NCBI GenBank assembly: GCA_017303455.1
Contig: JAFLBM010000006.1
Span: 124,001 to 188,000 of the forward strand
Origin: Chitinophagales bacterium
Lineage (GTDB): Bacteria; Bacteroidota; Bacteroidia; Chitinophagales; Chitinophagaceae
Direction of reading: 5' to 3'
DNA length: 64,000 bases
This document shows positions 53,900-62,165 of the stretch, in pieces. How positions within the stretch are numbered: the first letter of the stretch is position 1; every line of letters begins with the position of its first letter. The notes below the pieces were generated by a model. That model searched no databases. It worked only from the letters and a program-made list of their open reading frames with translations, and was not told the DNA's origin. The translations under genes and the position numbers were made by a program.

Positions 53900-55333
53900 A
53901 TGTTTAAAAAAGGACTTTTTGTTTTTCTGGCTTTGGTTGTTTGTGGTTTTTTCAGCAGTGCACAAAAACCAAATTTCAAATCGGGTTATCCTAATAATGT
54001 AAACCCGATTGGTATCGTGAAAAATATTGATGATACCACTTTGCTGGAGATTGTGCAACGTCAAACTTTCCGTTTCTTCTGGCATGGCGCACATCCGGTA
54101 AGTGGATTGGCGTTGGAAAGGAGTAATACCGTTTTGGCAGAACATTACTGGGATTATATCAACGAGGCATGGGATGAGCCCAATTTTTCTACAACAAAAT
54201 TTGGCCCTGATGCCGGAGCAATTGGTGGCACCGGTTTTGGTATCATGAGTATCATCGTAGCAGTAGAAAGGGGATGGATAGGGAGAGATACTGCTGTTCG
54301 CCGTTTAATTCAGATTGCCGATTTTTTAATTAACGCAGACTGTTATCATGGTATCTATCCCCATTTTATGAATGGCAGAACGGGTAAGACAATCAGGTTC
54401 GATCGCCTGGATGATGGTGCAGATATTGTTGAAACCAGTTATTTGCTGATGGGTTTTTTATGTGCCAGAGAATATTTTACCGGAAACACTCCAAGAGAAG
54501 TTTACCTGCGGAAAAGAATCAACCAAATGTGGGGTGCTGCCAACTGGAAATGGCATACCAACAATGAAAAGAAACTATACTGGCACTGGAGTCCCACCAA
54601 TGGTTTTGATATGAACTTTCCGGTATGGGGATACAATGAGTGTTTGATTACTTACATCATGGCGGCTTCTGCACCCAATCCCGCCAAGGCTATTCCTAAA
54701 GAAGCATATGATGGCACCTGGGCAGGAAGTTTTGGTTTTAAAAATGGTAAAGAATATTATGGTTATGTATTGCCGCTTGGTAATTATGATAAAGACAAGG
54801 GCGGTCCTTTATTCTTTGAGCAATACACTTTCCAGGGAATTGACCCGAACGGCTTAACAGATTCGCTCGGTAATGACTATTTTTTACAGGGCAAAAACCA
54901 TACACTTATTAATCGGGCTTATTGCATGGAAAACCCCAAGGGCTTTAAAGGATACAGTGATAAAGTGTGGGGTCTCACAGCCGGTGATAGTTACAAAGGC
55001 TATGTGGCACACAGTCCAGAGAACGACAGAGGTGTTATACAGCCGACTGCAGCTATTTCATCTATGCCGTACACCCCAAAGGAAAGCATGGAGGCGCTGC
55101 GGCATTTTTATTATAGCCTGGGTGATAAAATATGGAGTAAGTATGGGTTTGTAGATGGTTTCAGCATTCATCATAACTGGTATGCAAAAAGTCATCTAGC
55201 AATAGACCAGGGCCCCATCATCACCATGATTGAAAATTACAGAACAGGATTATTATGGAAACTGTTTATGAAAATACCTGATGTGCAGAATGGACTAAAA
55301 CGGTTAGGCTTTTCGAGTCCGCATTTTAAATAA
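53900..55333 (+). CDS. GH144-type beta-1,2-glucanase-like enzyme (third copy)
   Basis: Signal peptide (LFVFLALVVCGFFSSAQ) and a catalytic barrel of about 455 residues. GADIVETSYLLMG provides Asp175 and Glu178 and WGYNECLITYI Glu247, in GH144 spacing. FRFFWHGAHPVSGLALERSN and the C-terminal GPIITMIENYRTGLLWKLF are family blocks. An insertion (YWDYINEAWDEPNFSTTKFG) after the first motif distinguishes it from the two other copies in this window. It leads the second transcription unit governed by the shared promoter motif. Confidence 0.87.
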   Translation: MFKKGLFVFLALVVCGFFSSAQKPNFKSGYPNNVNPIGIVKNIDDTTLLEIVQRQTFRFFWHGAHPVSGLALERSNTVLAEHYWDYINEAWDEPNFSTTKFGPDAGAIGGTGFGIMSIIVAVERGWIGRDTAVRRLIQIADFLINADCYHGIYPHFMNGRTGKTIRFDRLDDGADIVETSYLLMGFLCAREYFTGNTPREVYLRKRINQMWGAANWKWHTNNEKKLYWHWSPTNGFDMNFPVWGYNECLITYIMAASAPNPAKAIPKEAYDGTWAGSFGFKNGKEYYGYVLPLGNYDKDKGGPLFFEQYTFQGIDPNGLTDSLGNDYFLQGKNHTLINRAYCMENPKGFKGYSDKVWGLTAGDSYKGYVAHSPENDRGVIQPTAAISSMPYTPKESMEALRHFYYSLGDKIWSKYGFVDGFSIHHNWYAKSHLAIDQGPIITMIENYRTGLLWKLFMKIPDVQNGLKRLGFSSPHFK

Positions 55334-55446
55334 TACAATGAAGGGCTATCATCGTTCATATTATTACTCATCTGTAGTTCCGGCTTTTCGCTTCAAGTCG
55401 GGCACAAAGGCGCTGCACAAAACAGTCAGCTGGCTTTCCGCTTTAC

Positions 55447-55462
55447 CCTGCCTGCCGGAAGG
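55447..55462 (+). repeat. Second copy of the repeat core
   Basis: CCTGCCTGCCGGAAGG is the exact inverse of the core at 28235-28250. It lies in the leader between the GH144 and ADP-ribosylglycohydrolase-like genes and is itself bordered by TTACC/GGTAA. The element opens an in-frame extension of the next gene that is probably not translated. Confidence 0.5.
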
Positions 55463-55487
55463 TAAGGTCCGGTATCACGTCATCAGC

Positions 55488-56747
55488 ATGTCGCTGGTCA
55501 TCATCTTAACCTGTTCGCATTTTTTTACTCAGGCACAAAGTTCATCGGATACCAGTTTCATCCGTAATAAAATAAAGGGCCTTATCACAGGTACTTTACT
55601 CGGAGATGCTCTCGGTGGCCCCATAGAATTTCAGGGCCATGCAGAAATACAAGCATCGCCTGATCCGCCAAAACTATGGACAGATACCAATAACATAATT
55701 AATGATGCTGAACTTAAAGCGGCAAGGGAAAGGCTTTACTTCAGAGAGTATAAATATATACTTCCACGGGTGCAGCCTTACGGTTGCTGGACTGAAAATG
55801 CCCCGCCGGGAACAGTAACTGATGATAGCCGTCATAAAATAATACTGATGTATTGCCTGCGAAATGCATTGAAAAAAAAACAATGGCCCGTTAGCGAAAA
55901 AACATTGGCACAGGCATATTTGGATTGGTCAAAATCTAAACTCATCAAAACACATCCGGGTTATGATACACTATGTCCGCAATGGTTGGGGGAATCTTAC
56001 AAATCTATTAATTGGATAATGGGAAACAGAAAAATTGGCGAAGCATATCCTGTAGAAAGAATGTGGAATGCATTACCAACATGCTATGGGCAAATGGCAT
56101 TAACCCCAATAGCTGCCGTATACCCCGGCGAGCCTGAGAAAGCTTATTTAGCTGCTTACAATACTGCATGGTTTGATATTGGTTTTGCAAAAGATATGGT
56201 GGCTGCATCAGTAGCGGGCATATCAGTTGCATTAACACTCGACCCTGATAAAATGACACATGAGCAATTGTGGGAAAAAGTTTTTGAAGCAATGAAAAAA
56301 ACGGATCCTTATGATTATTTAAAAGTACCCTGGTGCGAAAGACAGGTCCAACGCTGGCTCAGCCTTTCTGATTTATATGTGCAACAAGCGAATGGCTCGC
56401 CGGCAAAATTATTTGCATTGTTGGATAAAGAATTTATGTACACTACTAAATGGGAAGCACAGGTGCCTTTTTTGGTTGTGTTTTCCATTTTAAAAATTTG
56501 CAAGTACGATCCGCTGGCTGCTATGCAGCTTAGTATTGAGTGGGGTAATGATCATGATACATATCCGCAATTTCTAGGTGCATTTGTTGGTGCTATGTAT
56601 GGCCCGGGTATTTTTAAAAATGATATGAGAGAAACTGTTACAAAAAGATTGCAATTGGATTATGACGAAAGTGTGGACGAATGGGTGAATACATTGATGA
56701 AGATTAAAAATCTTGGAGAAAAAAAAGAGCTGTTTCAAAGCAGGTGA
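55488..56747 (+). CDS. Exported ADP-ribosylglycohydrolase-fold protein
   Basis: ATG 55488 gives a signal peptide (MSLVIILTCSHFFTQAQ) and about 420 residues; the longer frame to 55338 runs through a repeat. The DraG-like fold is shown by KGLITGTLLGDALGGPIEF, GTVTDDSRHKIIL and WGNDHDTYPQFLGAFVGA, which keep the metal-binding Asp residues (TDD and DxDT). The family usually removes ADP-ribose in the cytosol; an exported member in a glycan cluster is more likely a glycosidase or a glycan-binding protein. Function inferred only. Confidence 0.85.
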   Translation: MSLVIILTCSHFFTQAQSSSDTSFIRNKIKGLITGTLLGDALGGPIEFQGHAEIQASPDPPKLWTDTNNIINDAELKAARERLYFREYKYILPRVQPYGCWTENAPPGTVTDDSRHKIILMYCLRNALKKKQWPVSEKTLAQAYLDWSKSKLIKTHPGYDTLCPQWLGESYKSINWIMGNRKIGEAYPVERMWNALPTCYGQMALTPIAAVYPGEPEKAYLAAYNTAWFDIGFAKDMVAASVAGISVALTLDPDKMTHEQLWEKVFEAMKKTDPYDYLKVPWCERQVQRWLSLSDLYVQQANGSPAKLFALLDKEFMYTTKWEAQVPFLVVFSILKICKYDPLAAMQLSIEWGNDHDTYPQFLGAFVGAMYGPGIFKNDMRETVTKRLQLDYDESVDEWVNTLMKIKNLGEKKELFQSR

Positions 56748-56811
56748 TAAAAATAAAATCCCTGATGCTTTCTTTACTTAATTCAGAATGTCTAACTAAA
56801 AACGATTTATT

Positions 56812-57981
56812 ATGACCCCAAAAATGTCAAGAGAGGAGTTTTTAAAAACTACTGCTATGGCCAGTGCAGCATTGCTGGTATCATCTTTAGAAGGATGGGC
56901 GGCAACCACTACTGAAAAAAAATTACGGGTAGCCTTAATTGGCTGTGGTAGTGTAAGTAACCGGTATATCCCAAAACTCATGTCATCATCCATGATTGAA
57001 CTGGTAAGCCTGTGTGACATAAAATACGAAAGAGCTGAAGCGCAAAATAAACAGTACAATGTAAATGCAAAAACCTATCGCAATATTGATGATATGCTGA
57101 AAGGTGTACCGTTTGATATGATGGTAACTACAACCGACATGCAGGTACATGGCGAATTAAACAAAAAAGCATTGCTGGCCGGCAGGCATGTCTGGAGCGA
57201 AAAACCAATGGCCAATACATATGCCGAGGGAAAAGCATTATTGGAGTTGGCCAAAAGCAAAAAGTTAAGAATATGGGGTGCGCCGGCTGTCGTCAACTCA
57301 CCGCAATTTGCTTTTATGAGCAAGCAAATTCAGGAAGGAAAATTAGGCAGAGTGGCGAGTGCACACGGGCAGTATGGTCATACCGGCCCCGGCTGGAGTG
57401 CTTTCTTCTATGAAAAAGACGGCGGCAGTATGCCTGATCTTGGGGTATATAATATTGCAACACTAACCGGCCTTCTTGGCCCCGCCAGAAGTATTATGGC
57501 TATGACGAGTATTGTAAACCCTGAACGCACAGTGGATGATAAAGGAAAAATAAAAGTAGTGGCAGAGGATAATGCTCATATATTAATGATGCATGATAAA
57601 AATGTTATCAGTCACGTAATGTGCGGCTTCTGTTATTTCGATCCGCATGGACATGAAGCGACAAATCAAACACTGCATTCCATTCAAATTTACGGCGACT
57701 ATGGCAATATGCGATTGATCGGGTACGATTGGGAAACCAATGGAGTGATGCTGGATACGGATTGGGAAAAACCACCGGTGCTGATGAGTACCGACAAAGG
57801 AGGCTATGTGTGGCAGGAAGGCGCTAATGTGGTTGGCGAAAGTCTATTAACGGGTATTGAACCGAAGATAAATGTTGAACATGCGTTGCATGTACTGGAA
57901 ATTATAGAAGCAGCCAGAAAATCGCAGGCTACAGGGCAGCGTATAAAAGTGAAAAGTACGTTTCCTTTTCCTGTGGTCTGA
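56812..57981 (+). CDS. Gfo/Idh/MocA family oxidoreductase, exported-type
   Basis: The N-terminus (KMSREEFLKTTAMASAALL) resembles a Tat signal reduced to one Arg. The Rossmann domain has VALIGCGSVSNRYIPKL and the EKP catalytic motif in VWSEKPMANTYAEG; the C-terminal domain has GGSMPDLGVYNIATLTG. Such enzymes oxidise or reduce sugar carbons with NAD(P), and exported ones keep the cofactor bound. It could introduce a 3-keto group for the TIM-barrel protein encoded upstream. Length 389 is normal. Confidence 0.93.
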   Translation: MTPKMSREEFLKTTAMASAALLVSSLEGWAATTTEKKLRVALIGCGSVSNRYIPKLMSSSMIELVSLCDIKYERAEAQNKQYNVNAKTYRNIDDMLKGVPFDMMVTTTDMQVHGELNKKALLAGRHVWSEKPMANTYAEGKALLELAKSKKLRIWGAPAVVNSPQFAFMSKQIQEGKLGRVASAHGQYGHTGPGWSAFFYEKDGGSMPDLGVYNIATLTGLLGPARSIMAMTSIVNPERTVDDKGKIKVVAEDNAHILMMHDKNVISHVMCGFCYFDPHGHEATNQTLHSIQIYGDYGNMRLIGYDWETNGVMLDTDWEKPPVLMSTDKGGYVWQEGANVVGESLLTGIEPKINVEHALHVLEIIEAARKSQATGQRIKVKSTFPFPVV

Positions 57982-58087
57982 TAAATATTTGTTTCCGGCA
58001 TTTGTTTTTCATGGCGTCGGCTGTTGCGTCGCACACTTGTACTGTATATTTTCATGGTATCAAAAAACATTTAACTGGCATTATAAT

Positions 58088-59269
58088 ATGAAACTGGCAA
58101 TTCTTGGTTCAGGATTTATTTCCCGCTTCTATGCGGATAGCCTAGTGGCACAGCGCAGAAAGGATACTATTGTTTCTGTGTATAGCAGAACAGAGGCCAA
58201 TGCAAAAAAATTTGCAGATGATTACGGAGTGCCGGATTTTGAAACAAGCATACAGGAATGTGTAGCGAATAAAAATGTTGAAGCGGTTATTGTCGGTTTA
58301 TCAAATGATATGCATTTAGAGGCAGTACTGGCTTGTGCCGCTGCAGGTAAGCATGTGCTATGCACTAAGCCACTGGGAAGAACAGCGCAGGAAGCAATAC
58401 AAATGCTGCAGGCCGTTGATAAAGCCGGCATAGTAGGGGGGTATTTGGAAGATTTATGTTACACGCCAAAATTTTTAAAATCGCTGGCTGCTGTAAAAAA
58501 AGGAAGCATTGGCGAAGTAATATGGACAAAGAGCAGAGAAACACACCCCGGCCCGCATAGCGATTGGTTTTGGAATAAAGAGAAATCCGGTGGTGGTTGT
58601 ATAATTGACCTGGGCTGCCACTGTGTGGAAATCAGCAGGAATTTTATAGGGAAAAATATCAGGCCAGTTGAAGTAATGTGCTGGGCTGATACAAGAGTGC
58701 ATCCGATTGATGCGGAAGATAATGCCGTCGGCCTGGTGAAATATGAAAACGGCGCTATCGGCCAGTTTGAAGTAAGCTGGACATTTCGGGGTGGGATGGA
58801 TTTGCGGGATGAAGTAATGGGAACAGAGGGAACCATCTGGACTAATAATTTTTTACGTACCGGGTTTGAAATGTTCACCAGTGGCAAAGGAGGTGATTAT
58901 ATTGCAGAAAAAGCAGAGAGTAACAGCGGCTGGTTATTCCCGGTAGGGGATGAAGTGCATGAGCTGGGCTATAGCCATATGTTTACTGACATGTTTAATG
59001 CAATCGATAATGAAGACCAGCCTGCTGAAACATTTTATGATGGCTATATTATCAATGCAATTCTGGATGCAGCGTATCTTTCTGCTAAAACAAAAAACTG
59101 GGAACCTGTCATCATAGATGACTGGAGAGGAGTGCAGGAAAAGAAGGTAACAAAGGAAGTGACGAGTTATGACGAAGACCATTATTTAATAAAAGAAGAG
59201 GTGCTTCCAACAGGGCAAAAGAAATTTATTATAAAAAATAAGAAGACGGGCTCAATTGAAAGACGGTAA
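58088..59269 (+). CDS. Gfo/Idh/MocA family oxidoreductase, cytosolic type
   Basis: ATG 58088 gives MKLAILGSGFISRFYADSL with no signal peptide; the frame back to 57989 is spurious. The catalytic Lys lies in VLCTKPLGRTAQE, which has TKP where most relatives have EKP. GGGCIIDLGCHCVEISRNF is the substrate-domain signature. The 393-residue enzyme would oxidise or reduce a sugar inside the cell. It overlaps the SDR gene by one base (TAATG), so the two are coupled. Confidence 0.93.
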   Translation: MKLAILGSGFISRFYADSLVAQRRKDTIVSVYSRTEANAKKFADDYGVPDFETSIQECVANKNVEAVIVGLSNDMHLEAVLACAAAGKHVLCTKPLGRTAQEAIQMLQAVDKAGIVGGYLEDLCYTPKFLKSLAAVKKGSIGEVIWTKSRETHPGPHSDWFWNKEKSGGGCIIDLGCHCVEISRNFIGKNIRPVEVMCWADTRVHPIDAEDNAVGLVKYENGAIGQFEVSWTFRGGMDLRDEVMGTEGTIWTNNFLRTGFEMFTSGKGGDYIAEKAESNSGWLFPVGDEVHELGYSHMFTDMFNAIDNEDQPAETFYDGYIINAILDAAYLSAKTKNWEPVIIDDWRGVQEKKVTKEVTSYDEDHYLIKEEVLPTGQKKFIIKNKKTGSIERR

Positions 59270-60054
59270 TGACACAACTGAAAAATAAAAATATTGTCAT
59301 CATAGGGGGGACTACCGGACTTGGATTGTCGGCGGCAAAAGCATTTGTTGCCAATGAGGCAAATGTTGTTGTGGTTGGCAGAAATGAAGCAAGTGTGGCG
59401 GAGGCAAAAATAATAGTAGGTAACCGGGCAGAAGCAATAATTGGTGATGCCTCAAAAGCTGGCACAGCAATCAGTGCTATTAATACATGCATTCATAAAT
59501 TTGGCAGCTTTGATGGCCTTTATCATGTAGCTGGGGGAAGTGGCAGAAAAATGGGTGACGGACCTTTGCATGAATTAACATTAGAGGGCTGGAATAAAAC
59601 GCTTGAACTGAATCTTACTTCGTTAATGTTGTCTAATCAGGCGGCGGTGCAGAAATTTCTGGAACTGAAAAAAGGCGGAACAATTCTTAATATGGGTTCG
59701 GTGCTGGGATTCTCGCCTTCACCACTCTTTTTTTCTACCCATGCTTACGCAGCTTCAAAATCTGCTATCATTGGATTCAGTAAATCAATTGCAGCGTTCT
59801 ATGCAAAAAATAATATTCGTATAAATGTAATTGCACCAGCATTAGTTGAAACACCTATGGCACAACGTGCTGCTAACGATGGTGAAATTTTATCTTTTAT
59901 TAAAACAAAACAACCATTGGATGGAGGAAGAATAGGGCAACCAGGGGATTTGGATGGGCTGGCAATATATTTTATGAGTGATGCGTCTTCGTTTACAACA
60001 GGGCAGGTAATAGCAGTGGATGGGGGGTGGAGTATTAGTGAAGGAAGAACATAA
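59269..60054 (+). CDS. Short-chain dehydrogenase/reductase (SDR)
   Basis: A classical 261-residue SDR. NIVIIGGTTGLGLSAAKAF holds the cofactor glycine motif, NMGSVLGF the catalytic Ser, THAYAASKSAIIGF the YxxxK pair. The VDGGWSIS ending is the usual C-terminal block. Substrate unknown; in this operon a keto-sugar or lactone-related alcohol is likely. Nine bases separate it from the ROK gene. Confidence 0.94.
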   Translation: MTQLKNKNIVIIGGTTGLGLSAAKAFVANEANVVVVGRNEASVAEAKIIVGNRAEAIIGDASKAGTAISAINTCIHKFGSFDGLYHVAGGSGRKMGDGPLHELTLEGWNKTLELNLTSLMLSNQAAVQKFLELKKGGTILNMGSVLGFSPSPLFFSTHAYAASKSAIIGFSKSIAAFYAKNNIRINVIAPALVETPMAQRAANDGEILSFIKTKQPLDGGRIGQPGDLDGLAIYFMSDASSFTTGQVIAVDGGWSISEGRT

Positions 60055-60063
60055 AGGTACAAT

Positions 60064-60960
60064 GTGAAACAAATAACAACCATAGGGATTGATTTAGGCG
60101 GCACCCGCATAAAAGGTGTTGCGGTTGATGACAATGGTAAAGTAGTAAGTCAAACGTATACGCCAACCAATGATGGCGAAGGGGAAGTATGGAAAGTTGC
60201 GATCAAAACAACTGTGGAGGAATTAAAACAAAAACTACATAGTGATAAAATCTCGGTGGGAATATCAGCACCGGGTTTGCCCAGCATAGATAATACAGCA
60301 ATCGCTTTTATGCCGGGCCGTTTAGGGGGATTGGAGAATTTTAATTGGGCGGAATATTTACAAAGCCCTGTTTGTGTTTTGAACGACGGGATAGCAGCGT
60401 TGGTGGCTGAAGCAAAAACAGGGGCCGCAAGGGAAAGCACCAATGCCATATTAATTACTTTAGGCACTGGCGTAGGTGGCGCATTATTGATAAATAAGCA
60501 ACCCTACCAGGGGTCATTTAAAAAAGCAGGTCATATTGGTCACATGGTAATAGATAGTAACGATGATTGTGATGTAACAGGTATGCCCGGAAGCCTGGAA
60601 GAATGTATCGGTAATTGCTCGATTAAAAAAAGAACAAAAGGTAAATTTACCTCTACACAGGATGTATTGAATGCGTATAAGGAAGGTGATGAGTTTGCCA
60701 AAAATATATGGCTGACATCGGTAAGAAAATTAGCTGCGGGATTAGCCTCGGTAAGTAATTTTATTTCCCCGGACACAATAATTGTTGGAGGCGGAATTGC
60801 AGAAGCGAACGAAGATTTATTTATCCCGCTCAATAAATGGTTTGATGAATTTGAATGGCAGCCGGGTGGTATTCGTCCGCAGATTGTAAAAGCGGTGCAT
60901 GGTGATTTAGCCGGGGCAATTGGTGCAGCATGTTTTGCTATGGCAAAAAATAAAGAGTAA
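60064..60960 (+). CDS. ROK family sugar kinase
   Basis: GTG start. The 298-residue protein has the ATPase loop IGIDLGGTRIKGVAVD, the second loop ITLGTGVGGALL, and the sugar-binding GHIGHMVIDSNDDCD. The ROK zinc site (CxCGxxGCxE) is degraded: of the three Cys only the first remains, in CDVTGMPGSLEE. The family phosphorylates glucose, fructose, N-acetylmannosamine and others, or acts as a repressor; no HTH is present, so kinase is likely. The stop codon overlaps the next start (TAATG). Confidence 0.9.
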   Translation: MKQITTIGIDLGGTRIKGVAVDDNGKVVSQTYTPTNDGEGEVWKVAIKTTVEELKQKLHSDKISVGISAPGLPSIDNTAIAFMPGRLGGLENFNWAEYLQSPVCVLNDGIAALVAEAKTGAARESTNAILITLGTGVGGALLINKQPYQGSFKKAGHIGHMVIDSNDDCDVTGMPGSLEECIGNCSIKKRTKGKFTSTQDVLNAYKEGDEFAKNIWLTSVRKLAAGLASVSNFISPDTIIVGGGIAEANEDLFIPLNKWFDEFEWQPGGIRPQIVKAVHGDLAGAIGAACFAMAKNKE

Positions 60961-62165
60961 TGAATGTAAATGAATTAATCAGCAATTATAAATCAGGTTA
61001 CAGCCTGGCTCAGCCTTTTTACATCAGCAAAGAAGTGTTTGATGCAGAGTGGGAATCTATTTTCAAAAAGCATTGGCTCTTTGCAGGCAACACAGCACAA
61101 ATACCCGGGCCGGGCGATTATTTTTTATACCCATTGCAAAATGATACCCTCATTGTCATTCGCGGAAACAATGGTGAAGTATATGCACATTACAACACCT
61201 GCACACACCGGGGTTCGGCTATTTGTTTGCAGGAGAAAGGAAATGCTGTAAAATTAATTTGCCCTTATCACCAATGGGTCTTTGATAAAGACGGTACCTT
61301 ACTCAATGCCCGGATGATGCCGGATAATTTTTGCAAAGAACACTATCATCTTCGCTCGGTACATGTAAAGGAAGTTGGCGGCCTGGTTTTTATTTCGCTG
61401 GCAAAGGAGGCCCCAGATTTTTCTGCCATTGAGAAAAGCCTGTCACCTTATTTACTTCCTTTCGAAATCAATAAAGCAAAAGCAGCTTGTATAAAAAATT
61501 ATAGACTAAAGGCAAACTGGAAATTAGTAGCCGAAAATTTCAGGGAGTGCTATCATTGCGGTGGGGCACATCCCGAGTATTGCAGTGCTGTAATCGGTGC
61601 CAATCTTCGGGAGAATACAGATGAACTTGCATTGGCTAAGCAAACAGAATGGATGGCAAAGGGACTGGCAACAGAATTAGTGGAGGTAACCCCCGGTACT
61701 ACTACCTATGCTATCCGTTATCCATTACGGCCGGGAGTTGAAAGCTATAGTGTGGATGGAAGAAGAGTATCGGTGCCAATGGGTATACATAAAGATCATG
61801 ATGCCGGAGTGGTGGGATTGGTAAACTATCCAAACTTCTGGATGGATGCAGTGAGTGATTACGTGTGGACAATGAAGGTAACTCCTGTTGATGCAGCTAC
61901 TACGGATGTGGAATTTTGCTGGTTAGTTGATGCAAATGCTATTGAGGGGAAAGATTATGACTTGAAACATTTAACTGCTTTTTGGGAAATTACCGGGGAA
62001 CAGGACGGCAAACTCTGCGAGAATAATTTTAAAGGCATTCAAAGCAATGCTTACCAGCCTGGTCCTTATGCACCGGTAGAAGACCAGGTAATCAACTTTG
62101 TGGACTGGTATGTGGAACAATTGAAGAACGAGGCAAATGAAAATATTCATACCAATAATGAATAA
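60960..62165 (+). CDS. Rieske non-heme iron oxygenase alpha subunit
   Basis: A 401-residue oxygenase. The Rieske cluster is held by CTHRG and CPYHQW; the mononuclear iron site appears in ENFRECYHCGGAHP (two His) and the Asp of EQDGKLCENN. This pattern resembles glycine betaine and stachydrine demethylases rather than classical aromatic dioxygenases, so oxidative removal of a methyl group is a reasonable inference. It needs an electron donor, and no reductase gene is adjacent. Overlaps the GH110 start by 8 bases. Confidence 0.9.
   Translation: MNVNELISNYKSGYSLAQPFYISKEVFDAEWESIFKKHWLFAGNTAQIPGPGDYFLYPLQNDTLIVIRGNNGEVYAHYNTCTHRGSAICLQEKGNAVKLICPYHQWVFDKDGTLLNARMMPDNFCKEHYHLRSVHVKEVGGLVFISLAKEAPDFSAIEKSLSPYLLPFEINKAKAACIKNYRLKANWKLVAENFRECYHCGGAHPEYCSAVIGANLRENTDELALAKQTEWMAKGLATELVEVTPGTTTYAIRYPLRPGVESYSVDGRRVSVPMGIHKDHDAGVVGLVNYPNFWMDAVSDYVWTMKVTPVDAATTDVEFCWLVDANAIEGKDYDLKHLTAFWEITGEQDGKLCENNFKGIQSNAYQPGPYAPVEDQVINFVDWYVEQLKNEANENIHTNNE

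Noticed and set aside
53773..53907. 44-codon frame in the leader of the third GH144 gene, overlapping its start
   Set aside because: Possible leader peptide, but composition and lack of support do not separate it from chance; it would need ribosome profiling.
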